A DNA stretch of 58,422 nucleotides from Oscillatoria sp. FACHB-1406 (GCF_014698145.1 NZ_JACJSM010000030.1:1-58422), one strand, 5' to 3'. Positions 18,409 to 28,097 are shown, counted from the stretch's first letter. Numbers and translations: made by a program. Notes: generated by a model from the letters alone, not told the origin.

Positions 18409-18981
18409 TTAAAGCCAATGTCTGGGGTAACGGCGGCCCGGTGCTGTGTTATTGAATACAAAAGTCCATAAAACCATAATCGTAGAGCCGACAAACACCG
18501 GAGTTAATAAAAAACTCCAAGACGCATGACTCATCACGCCCACCAATGCAACCGCACCGCCGGGAGGATGCACCGTGCGGGTGAGTTTCATCATCTTAAT
18601 CGTCGTTGCGACTGCCAAACCCATCACCCAAGGTTCTGACCCAAACGCTTGTACTAATGCGACGCTCACGAGCGCACCCATGCAATTGCCGCCAATCACA
18701 TTTCGAGGCTGCGCCAGAGGACTATCGGGGATTCCATACACCAAAACGGCAGTCGCGCCGAACGGGGCTGCAATCAAAGGATAGTGCGTAAACACCGACA
18801 GATAAGCTAGCACTTCAATACCAATCAAGCTTCCTACCCAAGAGAGGAGTCCTTGGGCAAAGGAAAATTGGGGCTGATAGGCGCGCCCCCGACGATGAGA
18901 TTTGCGCGCGCTGACGATTATACGTCGGTAGGCGTTTACATCTTTTAAAAGCTTGGTTCGTTGCTTTCTCAAAACGACCAT
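18409..18981 (-). CDS. HPP-family membrane protein
   Basis: A 190-residue protein with four predicted membrane helices after a basic N-terminus. The family signature is TRTVHPPGGAVAL, preceded by LIAAPFGATAVLVYG and PLAQPRNVIGGN. HPP proteins of cyanobacteria and plastids have been linked to nitrite transport across the envelope. A transport role is therefore possible but not shown by sequence alone. The gene opens a two-gene unit with the MarR regulator downstream. The start is the ATG at 18981. Confidence 0.87.
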   Translation of the reverse strand: MVVLRKQRTKLLKDVNAYRRIIVSARKSHRRGRAYQPQFSFAQGLLSWVGSLIGIEVLAYLSVFTHYPLIAAPFGATAVLVYGIPDSPLAQPRNVIGGNCMGALVSVALVQAFGSEPWVMGLAVATTIKMMKLTRTVHPPGGAVALVGVMSHASWSFLLTPVFVGSTIMVLWTFVFNNTAPGRRYPRHWL

Positions 18982-19121
18982 TTTTATTTAGGAGTCCTAA
19001 CTATTTAGTTTGAAGGAAAGGTAACGCGATCGTGCCATCCCTGTCAACCGCTAGGCTGAAGCTGTCCCACCCGCAAGCTACAATAAACCTTTGGAAAGTC
19101 TGCTGACGGAGGATTGAAAGT

Positions 19122-20453
19122 TTGACGACTCGCGTAATTATCGTGCGCCACGGCCAAAGCACCTACAACGCCCAACAAATGATTCAGGGGCGTTGCGACG
19201 AATCGGTTTTAACCGAAAAAGGTTGCAACGATGCTCGAATTGTGGGCGAAACGCTTGCCAATCTCAAGTTCGATGCGATATATCACAGCCCGCTGCAACG
19301 GGCGGCACAAACCGCAGAAATCATCCATCGCTGTTTGGACAATCCTCCGGCTTTAACGGCATCGTCGCTATTGTTGGAAATCGATTTGCCCTTGTGGGAA
19401 AAACTGAATAAAAAAGATGCGGCAACGCAACACGCAGACGCTTACCGCAAATGGAAAAATCTCCCTCACGAATTCAGCATGACGCTAGAAGCGGGCGAAT
19501 ATTTTCCGGTACTCTCGCTTTACAAACAGGCGCAAGAATTTTGGCAGGAAATGCTCGCTCGGCATCAAGGTGAAACCGTGCTGATTGTCGCGCATAATGG
19601 CATTAACCGCTGTTTGCTGATGAGCGCGATCGGCATCCCGGTAGAGCGCTACCATACCATTCAACAGTCGAATTGTTGCATTAATGTTCTCAATTTTAGT
19701 GGCAGCCTCGGAGATTCAGTACAACTCGAATCGCTCAACCAAACCGCGCATATGGGCGTTAAAATTCCGCCCCCGCGTCCGCCGCAGACAAAAGTACGTT
19801 TGTTATTAGTTCGCCACGGAGAAACGCAATGGAATCGCGAATCTCGCTTTCAAGGAACGATTGATGTTCCGCTAAACGAACGCGGGCGAGAACAAGCGCA
19901 GAAAGCCGCCGAATTTTTGCAGGATGTTGGGTTTAACTTTGCCCTCAGCAGTCCGATGGCGCGTCCGAAAGAAACAGCAGAAATTATTCTCAGTCGCCAT
20001 CCGGAAGTAACGTTAGCGCTCGAACCACAGTTTGAAGAGATCGGTCACGGACTGTGGGAAGGTAAATTAGAGACGGAAATCGAAGCCGCCTTTCCGGGTT
20101 TGTTGCACCAGTGGAAAATTCATCCGGAGACGGTACAAATGCCCGAAGGAGAAAATTTGCAGCAGGTTTGGGATCGCGCGATCGCGGCTTGGAATAATAT
20201 TGTTAAAACCTTATCCGAATCCGAGGAATCGACGGTGGGTTTAGTCGTCGCCCACGATGCAATTAATAAGGTACTTCTTTGTTACCTTCTCGGACTGCAA
20301 CCGGCAGATATTTGGACGATAAAACAAGGGAATGGGGCGGTAAGTGTTATCGATTACCCCAGCGGTACTGAAGGATTGCCCGTACTCCAAGCCATTAATA
20401 TTACCTCCCACTTAGGTGGAATTCTTGATAATACGGCAGCGGGAGCTTTGTAA
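19122..20453 (+). CDS. two-domain histidine phosphatase (phosphoglycerate-mutase-like)
   Basis: A 443-residue protein made of two tandem histidine-phosphatase domains. The first (1-210) opens with IIVRHGQSTYNAQQMIQG, the second (about 225-443) with LLLVRHGETQWNRESRFQG. Both have the RHG nucleophile His, and the second His appears in LIVAHNGINRCLL and LVVAHDAINKVLL. The family includes cofactor-dependent mutases and broad phosphatases, such as metal-independent phosphoserine phosphatases of cyanobacteria. The exact substrate is uncertain. It starts at TTG 19122: GGAGG lies nine bases upstream and the RHG motif follows at once, so this unusual start is well supported. Confidence 0.9.
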   Translation: MTTRVIIVRHGQSTYNAQQMIQGRCDESVLTEKGCNDARIVGETLANLKFDAIYHSPLQRAAQTAEIIHRCLDNPPALTASSLLLEIDLPLWEKLNKKDAATQHADAYRKWKNLPHEFSMTLEAGEYFPVLSLYKQAQEFWQEMLARHQGETVLIVAHNGINRCLLMSAIGIPVERYHTIQQSNCCINVLNFSGSLGDSVQLESLNQTAHMGVKIPPPRPPQTKVRLLLVRHGETQWNRESRFQGTIDVPLNERGREQAQKAAEFLQDVGFNFALSSPMARPKETAEIILSRHPEVTLALEPQFEEIGHGLWEGKLETEIEAAFPGLLHQWKIHPETVQMPEGENLQQVWDRAIAAWNNIVKTLSESEESTVGLVVAHDAINKVLLCYLLGLQPADIWTIKQGNGAVSVIDYPSGTEGLPVLQAINITSHLGGILDNTAAGAL

Positions 20454-20679
20454 TTTAATGGACAATTTAGGATAGACAATTGATAATGGAGAAAGAGAAG
20501 GAACTTTTTTACCTTCGATAAAAGAATATTTCTTCGTTTAGTTCGGATATTGCAGATGAATTAAGGTGAGGCGTAGGGAGTGGGTTAATTTGATAGACCT
20601 CTCCCTCTTTTCGTCTTGTGTCTGCCTGTCGCGAAAACGTCTTTACAGCATTCTATCGAGCAGAACTGCCTACCCTACC

Positions 20680-23600
20680 ATGCGAGCGATGAAGATTTCA
20701 CAGAAAAAAATTTTGGGTATCACGCTTTTAATACTGTGCGCCGGTGCAGCGCTCGACACGCATAAAGTTCGGGCAGGAGACATCGTTCCGGCGAACGATG
20801 ACGTTAATACGCAGGTTACAGTGGATGGTAATCTTTTTCAAATTAGCGGCGGCAAACTTTCCGGCGACGGTCGCAATTTATTCCAAAGTTTCCAACAGTT
20901 TGGACTGGATGCTAACCAAGTTGCTAATTTTCTTTCTAACCCACAAATTCACAATATCTTAGGGCGCGTCGTCGGCGGCGACGCTTCCATTATTAATGGC
21001 TTAATTCAAGTTACTGGGGGCAATTCTAACCTCTATTTAATGAATCCCGCCGGTATTATTTTTGGGCAGGGCGCGAGTTTAAATGTTCCGGGAGATTTCT
21101 TCGCCACGACCGCAACCGGAATTGGTTTTAATGGAGCCTGGTTTAATGCCTTTGGCCCTAATTCCTATCAAAATTTAATCGGCAATCCGGGGCAATTTGC
21201 TTTTGATAGCTCACAAGTTAGCGCAATTGTCAATAGCGGCAATTTAAGTGTTGGTTCGGGACGAAATTTGACCTTGCTGGGCGGAAATATTGTTAATACG
21301 GGAACGGCGATCGCTGCGGGGGGCGCGATTACCCTGGCTGCGGTTCCCGGCAGCAGTACAATTCATATTTCGCAACCGGGAAGTTTGCTAGCCTTGGATA
21401 TCGAGCCGCCTCGGGATAACAACGGACAAATTCTGCCGTTTTCGGCGCGCGATTTGCCGCAATTGCTGGTGGGTGCAGGCGTTGAAACGGGGCTGCAAGT
21501 TAAAGCCGATGGAAGCGTGCAAACCCTGGCGGGGAGGACTGTTTCGGTAGCAGGAGGCGCGACAACGGTTAGCGGCGCGATCGCGGCATCCTCTTCCACC
21601 GGGGCGGGCGGGCAGATTGCGGTAATTGGCGATCGCGTTGCCCTGTTAGACGCAACCCTCAATGCTTCTGGGCGTACCGGCGGCGGCAATATCCGCATCG
21701 GCGGCGACTATCAAGGCGGCGGCACAATTCCCAACGCTAACCTCGTTCAAATTAATCGCAATTCCAGTTTAAACGCCGATAGTTTAACCACCGGAAACGG
21801 CGGACGAGTCATCGTTTGGGCGAACGGGACGACGCAGTTTTTCGGCAATATTAGCGCGCGCGGCGGGGCTTTATCCGGTAATGGCGGCTTTGTCGAAGTG
21901 TCCGGCTTAAAAAACCTCGACTATCGCGGACAAGTCAATACTTTAGCTCCCTTCGGCAGCACCGGAACGCTTTTGCTCGATCCGACCGATATCATCGTCA
22001 CTGATTCCGGGCCGTTTAACTTTAACAATTTGGCTGATGTTAACGACTTTTCCGATCCCGATCCTTCAGCACCACCTCCAAATCGTCCAACGCTTGATGT
22101 CTCGCTCCTGAACAATGCGACCAGCAATGTTATCTTACAAGCGACGAACGATATCCTCTTTGAGGCTACCGTGCAGATGACGAATCAGGGTGTGGGGTTA
22201 ACGGCACAAGCAGGCAGAAATATCTCGCTGAGACAGAATATTACGACGAGTCGCGGCAATGTCGAGCTAACTGCCGATGCGGATAACAACGGTAGCGGCG
22301 GTATTGAGTTGATTGGGGGTGCAACTATCGACACTCAAGGGGGAAATATTGAGTTGAGCGGTAGCGGAATCGATATCCGTCCGGGAGGAACCTTGCGAAG
22401 CGGTGGCGGAGAGATATCGTTAACTGCCGGTCAAGGAGGCCTTCGCGCTGGTGACATCAACTCGAGTTCGACTTCGGGTAATGGCGGAAATATCATTCTC
22501 GGTAGTGCTGGAGGGCGTATAGATGCGGGAGACCTGGACGCTTCCGGCGTTACAAATGGCGGCGGTATTACAGCGAGGGCGGCTACAGACATTAGCCTCG
22601 GTCGGCTAGATGCCAGCGGCGAGAGTGGTAACGGCGGTAATGTCGATCTCGGTAGTGCTGGAGGGCGTATAGATGCGGGAGACCTGGACGCTTCCGGCGG
22701 TACAAATGGCGGCGGTATTACAGCGAACGCTGCTAAAGACCTTCGGCTCGGTCGGCTAGATGCCAGCAGCGAGAGTGGTAACGGCGGCAATGTCGATCTC
22801 GGTAGTGCTGGAGGGCGTATAGATGCGGGAAACCTGGACGCTTCCGGCGGTACAAATGGCGGCGGTATTACAGCGAGGGCGGCTACAGACGTTAGCCTCG
22901 GTCGGCTAGATGCCAGCGGCGAAAGTGGTAACGGCGGCAATGTCGATCTCGGTAGTGCCGAAGGGCGTATAGATGCGGGAGACCTGGACTCTTCCGGCGG
23001 TACAAATGGCGGCGGTATTATAGTCAGTGCTGCTAGAGACCTTCGGCTCGGTCAACTGGATGCTAGTGGCGCTAGCGGTGGTGGCGGTCTTATCATTCTC
23101 GATAGTGCCGAAGGGCGTATAGATGCGGGAAACCTTGACGCTTCCGGCGGTACGGATGGCGGCGATATTATAGCAAATGCGGCTAGAGGGATTCGGCTCG
23201 GTCAGCTTGATGCCAGCGGCGCTAGCGGTAACGGCGGTAATGTCGATCTCGAAACGCCCGACAACATTTTCACGAGTTGGATTAACGCGCAAGGCGGGAC
23301 GGAGGGCGGCACTGTCCATATCGACACCGAACGATTTTTCCGCGCTACGGATACTTTTACGGCAGCAGATGGAAGTTCTGCAAGTATTTCGACAATTGGA
23401 GGCAGCGGCGGTCAAATTCGCATCGAACACAGGGGGATTGCAGCTTTTACGGTAGGGGACGCTAGCACTAATGGAACTCGAGGTGCAATAACAACGGGAA
23501 GTTCGCGCATTAACCCGGGTGAGTCTTTCCGCTCCAACGTCTCGCGGGGGAATATCGGAGTTGATTCTTCTGACAGCAATTTCAAGCCTGATGATTTTTA

Positions 23601-24996
23601 CGCCAACAAAGTCGATCGCGATGACTCGATGCCACATCCTCATGAGGATGATAGAGATCTAAACCATGAGCGAGAAAGACCGAATCCGGAGGAAATAGAG
23701 CAAGCGCGGGGAAGCGGTGCGGAACCCATTCAAATTAGAGAGGTGGCGGCTTTTGATGGCGAATTTAGCAATGAGTTTGAAGATTACTTCGATCTCCCCA
23801 ATCCTGTCCCACAAGTCAGCCCGGAGCAATCTCGCGAGAACTTGCGAGAAGTTGAGGCTTTAACGGGGTCTAAACCGGCAATTATCTATGCCGTTTTTGT
23901 GCCTTCAGGAGGTTCTGGGGACAAAGACTTAGGGTCGAGTTCTGAGCGAAGGAATTCCCGGGCGGACAGCGATCGCTTAGAACTCGTACTCGTTACGAGT
24001 TCGGGAACTCCCGTTCGGCATCGGCTCGAGGTAACGCGCGAGCAAGTTATTAAAGTAGCAAACAGCTTTCGCGCGGGTATTACTAATCCCTCGCGCCGCA
24101 CCGCCTATCTCGCGCCGGGGCAGCAACTTTATCAATGGCTCGTAGCTCCCCTAGAAGCCGATCTTCAAACGAACAAGATTACTAACTTATCATTTATTGT
24201 CGATACGGGTTTGCGCTCCCTTCCTTTTGCGGCGTTGCATGACGGAAGCAAGTTTCTGATCGAACGCTACAGCGTCAGTTTACTGCCCAGCCTCGCGCTC
24301 AGCGATCTGAGCTATACCGATCTTAAAGACCGTTCGGTACTGGCGATGGGAGCTTCAACTTTCGCGGATCAATCGCCTTTGCCTGCTGTTCCGACTGAGG
24401 TTAATGCGATCGCGAAGCAACTGTGGCGGGGTAATACTTTGCTGAACTCTCAGTTTACTTTAGCGAACTTGCAAGAAGCGCGATCGCAAACTCCCTACGG
24501 TATTATTCATCTTGCCACTCACGGCGAATTTAAATCTGGAAAGCCTTCTAATTCTTACATTCAGTTCTGGGACGCAAAACTCACCCTCGATCGCCTGCGC
24601 GCCTTGCGTTGGAACGATCCGCCTGTCGAACTGCTGGTTTTAAGCGCCTGTCGAACCGCTTTGGGCGATGAGGAAGCAGAACTCGGATTTGCGGGTTTAA
24701 CGGTCTTAGCAGGCGTTAAAACTGCGTTAGGCAGTCTGTGGTATGTCAGCGATGAAGGAACGCTGGGATTGATGACGAGCTTCTACGAGAAATTGAAAGA
24801 AGCCCCGATTCGAGCCGAAGCCTTGCGGCAAGCGCAGATTGCGATGCTGAGGGGCGAGACGACGGTTAAGGACGGGCAGTTAGTTACGCCGGGAGGAAGT
24901 TTTCCGTTACCTTCGACGAACGGGGATTTGAGCGATCGCAATTTTAGCCATCCTTATTTTTGGAGTGCCTTTACGATGATTGGCAGTCCGTTTTAA
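20680..24996 (+). CDS. secreted filamentous-haemagglutinin-type protein with C-terminal CHAT protease domain
   Basis: About 1438 residues from the ATG at 20680 (MRAMKIS). A signal peptide (ILGITLLILCAGAALDTHKVRA) leads into a two-partner-secretion domain: NLFQISGGKLSGDGRNLFQSF, NIIGRVVGG-like turns and LYLMNPAGIIFGQGASLNV. A beta-helix follows, with five exact 50-residue repeats encoded by 22474-23223. After an acidic linker comes a CHAT caspase-like domain with His in IIHLATHGEF and Cys in LLVLSACRTALGDEEAELG. CHAT peptidases are usually cytosolic, but cyanobacteria have secreted haemagglutinin-CHAT fusions. Secretion needs a TpsB outer-membrane partner, not seen here. The upstream 38 codons of the longer frame look non-coding. 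Confidence 0.9.
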   Translation: MRAMKISQKKILGITLLILCAGAALDTHKVRAGDIVPANDDVNTQVTVDGNLFQISGGKLSGDGRNLFQSFQQFGLDANQVANFLSNPQIHNILGRVVGGDASIINGLIQVTGGNSNLYLMNPAGIIFGQGASLNVPGDFFATTATGIGFNGAWFNAFGPNSYQNLIGNPGQFAFDSSQVSAIVNSGNLSVGSGRNLTLLGGNIVNTGTAIAAGGAITLAAVPGSSTIHISQPGSLLALDIEPPRDNNGQILPFSARDLPQLLVGAGVETGLQVKADGSVQTLAGRTVSVAGGATTVSGAIAASSSTGAGGQIAVIGDRVALLDATLNASGRTGGGNIRIGGDYQGGGTIPNANLVQINRNSSLNADSLTTGNGGRVIVWANGTTQFFGNISARGGALSGNGGFVEVSGLKNLDYRGQVNTLAPFGSTGTLLLDPTDIIVTDSGPFNFNNLADVNDFSDPDPSAPPPNRPTLDVSLLNNATSNVILQATNDILFEATVQMTNQGVGLTAQAGRNISLRQNITTSRGNVELTADADNNGSGGIELIGGATIDTQGGNIELSGSGIDIRPGGTLRSGGGEISLTAGQGGLRAGDINSSSTSGNGGNIILGSAGGRIDAGDLDASGVTNGGGITARAATDISLGRLDASGESGNGGNVDLGSAGGRIDAGDLDASGGTNGGGITANAAKDLRLGRLDASSESGNGGNVDLGSAGGRIDAGNLDASGGTNGGGITARAATDVSLGRLDASGESGNGGNVDLGSAEGRIDAGDLDSSGGTNGGGIIVSAARDLRLGQLDASGASGGGGLIILDSAEGRIDAGNLDASGGTDGGDIIANAARGIRLGQLDASGASGNGGNVDLETPDNIFTSWINAQGGTEGGTVHIDTERFFRATDTFTAADGSSASISTIGGSGGQIRIEHRGIAAFTVGDASTNGTRGAITTGSSRINPGESFRSNVSRGNIGVDSSDSNFKPDDFYANKVDRDDSMPHPHEDDRDLNHERERPNPEEIEQARGSGAEPIQIREVAAFDGEFSNEFEDYFDLPNPVPQVSPEQSRENLREVEALTGSKPAIIYAVFVPSGGSGDKDLGSSSERRNSRADSDRLELVLVTSSGTPVRHRLEVTREQVIKVANSFRAGITNPSRRTAYLAPGQQLYQWLVAPLEADLQTNKITNLSFIVDTGLRSLPFAALHDGSKFLIERYSVSLLPSLALSDLSYTDLKDRSVLAMGASTFADQSPLPAVPTEVNAIAKQLWRGNTLLNSQFTLANLQEARSQTPYGIIHLATHGEFKSGKPSNSYIQFWDAKLTLDRLRALRWNDPPVELLVLSACRTALGDEEAELGFAGLTVLAGVKTALGSLWYVSDEGTLGLMTSFYEKLKEAPIRAEALRQAQIAMLRGETTVKDGQLVTPGGSFPLPSTNGDLSDRNFSHPYFWSAFTMIGSPF
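22474..23223 (+). repeat. five tandem 150-bp coding repeats
   Basis: Units begin at 22474, 22624, 22774, 22924 and 23074; a decayed sixth starts at 23224. Each encodes 50 residues with the pattern SGNGGNVDLGSAGGRIDAG, LDASGGTNGGG and RLGRLDASGE. The exact period and the near identity of units 1-4 point to recent unequal recombination inside the beta-helix region. Confidence 0.95.
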
Positions 24997-25080
24997 TAAT
25001 GGATAATGGATGATGAATAATGAATAATGGGGAATTAATAATTGATAATTGATAATGGATAATGGATAATGGGGAATTCG
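24997..25080. repeat. heptanucleotide array (GGATAAT/TTGATAA)
   Basis: Imperfect GGATAAT, TGAATAA and TTGATAA units begin directly after the stop codon of the CHAT gene and end before the dienelactone hydrolase stop codon. Confidence 0.8.
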
Positions 25081-25105
25081 GTAGCAGGGGATAATTGATG
25101 AGAGT

Positions 25106-25849
25106 TTAATCCTTTAAATTGGCAAATAATTGCAAAACCTTTTGCCAAGCATCGGTAGCCGCTTCGGGATTATAGCTGGCGCGGCGATCGCAGAAAAACC
25201 CATGATCCGCCCCCTCATAACGGAAGATTTGATGGGGTATTTCGTACTTTTGCAATTCCGCCTCGATTTGGTTAACCTCCAAGGCGGGAATGCTCGCATC
25301 TTCCATCCCAAAAAAGGCATAGAGCGTTCCTTGAATTTCCCGCGTGCGCGAAATCGTCGGTTCGCCACCACCGGGAGTTAGGGTAGCAATTCCCGCGCCG
25401 TAAAATGAAGCCGTTGCAGCAATATCGGGAAGCGTCGCAGCGAGATAGGCGACGTGACCGCCAAAACAGAAGCCAATACAGCCAAATTCCGCTTTTTTAA
25501 CTTGGGGCAAACTTTTAAGGGTATCGATCGCGCCTTGGATATCTGCGAGCAATTCTGAAGCGCGGGTTTGTACCTTATACTTGCGACCGATTTCAATATC
25601 CTCCGACGTATAACCCACCTCGAATCCAGGGGCTTGGCGCTGATAGATAGCCGGTGCGATCGCGGCGTATCCTGCCGCCGCTAATCGGCGCGTCACGTCG
25701 CGAATATGATCGTTTACCCCAAAAATCTCCTGAACGACCACTACCCCCGGAAAAGTCCCTTCTCCGGACGGTAGCGCGAGGTAAGCATCCACCTCGATAT
25801 CGCTGCTGCGGACTTTAATATTCTCTGTTTTAATCTCTCGATCGCTCAT
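25106..25849 (-). CDS. dienelactone hydrolase family protein
   Basis: A 247-residue cytosolic alpha/beta hydrolase. The nucleophile elbow is GCIGFCFGGHVAYL with Cys as nucleophile, the acid is in GMEDASIP and the His in GADHGFFCDRRASYN. This Cys-Asp-His triad defines dienelactone hydrolases. VVVVQEIFGVNDHIRDVTRRLA is also typical. The family opens lactone rings in aromatic degradation, but many members have unknown substrates. No catabolic neighbours are present. The start is the ATG at 25849. Confidence 0.9.
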   Translation of the reverse strand: MSDREIKTENIKVRSSDIEVDAYLALPSGEGTFPGVVVVQEIFGVNDHIRDVTRRLAAAGYAAIAPAIYQRQAPGFEVGYTSEDIEIGRKYKVQTRASELLADIQGAIDTLKSLPQVKKAEFGCIGFCFGGHVAYLAATLPDIAATASFYGAGIATLTPGGGEPTISRTREIQGTLYAFFGMEDASIPALEVNQIEAELQKYEIPHQIFRYEGADHGFFCDRRASYNPEAATDAWQKVLQLFANLKD

Positions 25850-25947
25850 CGCAAACCCTCCCTATCTTGCTCAATCATTCGTAATTCGCGGTCATTGAGA
25901 CTTCGGCGCAAGCGATCGCTACAAGTCAGTACGAGTTAGAAGATTCG

Positions 25948-25968
25948 GTAAGGTGGGCAGCGCCCACC
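25948..25968 (+). repeat. REP-like palindrome, GTAA head plus GGTGGGC/GCCCACC stem
   Basis: GTAA (25948-25951) then GGTGGGC-agc-GCCCACC. The head differs from GTAG by one base, so this copy may be decayed. Confidence 0.6.
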
Positions 25969-26074
25969 CGCCAAAACATTTGGTGCGTTTAGAAACAGAT
26001 GTTCGCGCTTCAAGTAGCGCGGTAACTTCGTCCCACTCAGTACGCTGAGTTTAAACTCGCCGAAGCACCATATC

Positions 26075-27133
26075 CTACGGGTAAAAGGCTAACTCCGGCA
26101 ACCCTAACGTTTCCGGCCATCCCATCATAATGTTCAAGCATTGTACCGCTTGACCGGATTGACCTTTAATCAAGTTATCCAATGCCGACATAACAATAAC
26201 GCGATCGGTGCGCATATCGACTTCGATGCCGATATAGCAAGCATTCGTGCCAACCGCCCATTTCGTCTGAGGGTACACCCCATTAGGAAGAATGCGCACG
26301 AAAGTAGCAGAACGGTAAAAGGCTTTGTAGATCGTCATCAGATCGTCTCGTACCAAACCGGGATCGCGCAACGTTGCGTAAATTGTCGTTAGCATCCCGC
26401 GTACCATCGGGATTAGGTGCGGCGTAAACTGTACGTGAACCTCCTGTCCGGCTAATTCATTGCAAACTTGCTCGATTTCGGGGGTATGGCGATGGGCGGC
26501 AACGCCGTAAGGCGTGAGACTATTGTCGGCTTCAGCGAGTAGCAGGTTGGTTTTCGGCTGTCTGCCGCCGCCAGAGGTTCCGGATTTCGCATCGATAATC
26601 GCGGTTTCGGGAACGATTAAGCCTTGTTTGAGTAAGGGTGCAATCCCGAGCAAACTCGCGGTGCAATAACAGCCGGGACAGCCGACGAGGGAGGCGTTTT
26701 GAATCCTCTCGCGGTAGAGTTCCGGCAGCCCATAAACGGCAGTAGATGCGATCGCGCGATCGTTGCGTTCTTTTTTATACCAAGTCGTATATGTCTCTAA
26801 ATTCGTAAAGCGATAGTCCGCCGATAAATCGAGAACTTTACAGCCCTTCTCTATCAAAGTTGGAGCCATATCGCAAGCCAAACCGTTTGGCAATCCGATA
26901 AAAACAACATCGCATCGCTCGGCGACAACTTCCAAATCTATTTTTTCAATAGTGAGATTGAAGCAATGCTCTAAATGCGGGTAGAGATCGCCAAAAGACT
27001 TCCCCGCACTGCTATCTCCCCCAATGTAAACCAATTCAACGTAAGGATGATCCAGCAACAGCCTGACTAGCTGCACGCCACCGTAGCCCGATGCTCCAAT
27101 AATGCCGACTTTAACTCGTTCTGGTTCGCCCAT
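26075..27133 (-). CDS. argC: N-acetyl-gamma-glutamyl-phosphate reductase
   Basis: ArgC reduces N-acetylglutamyl phosphate to the semialdehyde with NADPH, the third step of arginine synthesis. The Rossmann site is [18 protein letters not shown] at the N-terminus. The catalytic Cys is in [15 protein letters not shown], and the conserved His in [23 protein letters not shown] is also diagnostic. The 352-residue length is standard. It stands alone, without other arg genes nearby. The start is the ATG at 27131-27133. Confidence 0.96.
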   Translation of the reverse strand: MGEPERVKVGIIGASGYGGVQLVRLLLDHPYVELVYIGGDSSAGKSFGDLYPHLEHCFNLTIEKIDLEVVAERCDVVFIGLPNGLACDMAPTLIEKGCKVLDLSADYRFTNLETYTTWYKKERNDRAIASTAVYGLPELYRERIQNASLVGCPGCYCTASLLGIAPLLKQGLIVPETAIIDAKSGTSGGGRQPKTNLLLAEADNSLTPYGVAAHRHTPEIEQVCNELAGQEVHVQFTPHLIPMVRGMLTTIYATLRDPGLVRDDLMTIYKAFYRSATFVRILPNGVYPQTKWAVGTNACYIGIEVDMRTDRVIVMSALDNLIKGQSGQAVQCLNIMMGWPETLGLPELAFYP

Positions 27134-27342
27134 AACGCTTGTTCCCTTCTATAAAAACGTTTCATAAGGCCCTGAAAGCTGGGCTGCATTATTGTAGTAT
27201 CAATCTTGAAATTTGGGAGCAGAATTTTTGACAGATTTGAAATTTCGCGCCAGTATTCCGCCGCTAGCTGTCAATCCCGGTTAAAGATGAGAAGAACCGC
27301 GCTGTACTCATAAGACCTACGCGCCCCCTACCCAAACAAACG

Positions 27343-27420
27343 GGCTACAATATGAAAAACTCTGTTCCCTCGTAATGTCTTTCGCAGTCCAACCGTCGAA
27401 CTTCTTTCAATTTTGCTTGA
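27343..27420 (+). pseudogene. duplicated remnant of the ribBA promoter and 5' end
   Basis: GGCTACAAT at 27343-27351, an A-run, CTCTGTTCCCTCGTA and then ATGTCT at 27375 parallel the ribBA leader: GGCTACAAT at 28067-28075, an A-run, CTCTTCCCTCGA and ATGTCT at 28098. In both, TTTCAATTT follows exactly ten codons after the ATG. After that the copies diverge. The toxin-antitoxin pair lies between the two copies. I infer a duplication or replacement of the ribBA 5' end linked to arrival of the pair. Confidence 0.6.
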
Positions 27421-27427
27421 CTGACCC

Positions 27428-27691
27428 ATGTCTAAACAACTGACCATCGCTCAGGCACAACAACAACTTCCCAACTTGCCCGAGGAATTGGAGCGAGAAC
27501 CGATTCTAATCGCTCAAAATGGGGTTCCAGTTATGGCAGTAATAAGCTATCGACATCTCACAGAACTGCTGGAAACTTTAGATATTCTCTCAGATAGCGA
27601 ATTCGTTACAAAACTGCGTCATAGTATTACCCAAGCAAGCGAAGGGAAAACGGTTCCCTGGGAAGATGCCAAAGCCCAGTTAAAATTATGA
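27428..27691 (+). CDS. Phd/YefM-like antitoxin
   Basis: An 87-residue antitoxin. The N-terminal half (QLTIAQAQQQLPNLPEEL, then PILIAQNGVPVMAVISYRHLTELLETL) is the Phd/YefM DNA-binding fold. The C-terminal part, ending in EGKTVPWEDAKAQLKL, would fold on the toxin. Three bases separate it from the toxin gene, as in cotranscribed pairs. Such antitoxins neutralise the toxin and repress their own promoter. It lies between two copies of a ribBA-type leader sequence. Confidence 0.87.
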   Translation: MSKQLTIAQAQQQLPNLPEELEREPILIAQNGVPVMAVISYRHLTELLETLDILSDSEFVTKLRHSITQASEGKTVPWEDAKAQLKL

Positions 27692-27694
27692 GCG

Positions 27695-28009
27695 ATGGAG
27701 CCAATCCAATACGAGATTCGACTTACACCGCTGGCGCTGGAAATGTTAGCGGCAGTCCGAGATCGACGCGAACAGGAAAAGTTGCGCGATCGCATCGAAC
27801 AACTCAAAATTGAACCGGAAAAACAAGGTAAGTCTCTTGTAGATAACCTTTCGGGGTTTCGGAGTATTCGAGCCGTCGGACAGCGCTATCGCATCGTTTA
27901 TAAAATCGAGAGAGATCGAGTTATCGTTGTTGTGGTTGGGATTGGGAGGCGTAAAGAGGGCAGTAGGAAAGATATTTATACCCTTTTAGAAAAACTATTA
28001 GACCTCTAA
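27695..28009 (+). CDS. RelE/ParE-family toxin
   Basis: A 104-residue toxin with the RelE fold: YEIRLTPLALEMLAAVRDRR, LSGFRSIRAVGQRYRIVYKIERDRVIVVVVGIGRRKEG. The Arg-rich strand and the central RYRIVYKI are where RelE places ribosome- and mRNA-contacting residues. RelE members cut mRNA on ribosomes, whereas ParE members poison gyrase; the sequence suits RelE better. It follows its antitoxin and precedes ribBA. Confidence 0.87.
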   Translation: MEPIQYEIRLTPLALEMLAAVRDRREQEKLRDRIEQLKIEPEKQGKSLVDNLSGFRSIRAVGQRYRIVYKIERDRVIVVVVGIGRRKEGSRKDIYTLLEKLLDL

Positions 28010-28097
28010 ACCGATCGCGCCGTTCGATCGCTAAGCGTCAAGGGCAAGCAATCTCGCTAACTAAACGGCTACAATTTAAAAAAAACTCTTCCCTCGA

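Noticed and set aside
22474-23223. Tandem repeats considered as a CRISPR or satellite
   Set aside because: The 150-bp period is in frame, encodes a beta-helix repeat and has no unique spacers.
22431-23643. Long open frames on the minus strand (about 170 and 245 codons) opposite the haemagglutinin-CHAT gene
   Set aside because: They are by-products of the 150-bp coding repeats and GC-biased codons; their products are low-complexity and resemble no protein.
26034-26058. Hairpin ACTCAG-tacg-CTGAGT downstream of argC considered as a terminator
   Set aside because: The stem is only 6 bp and no T-run follows on the argC strand.
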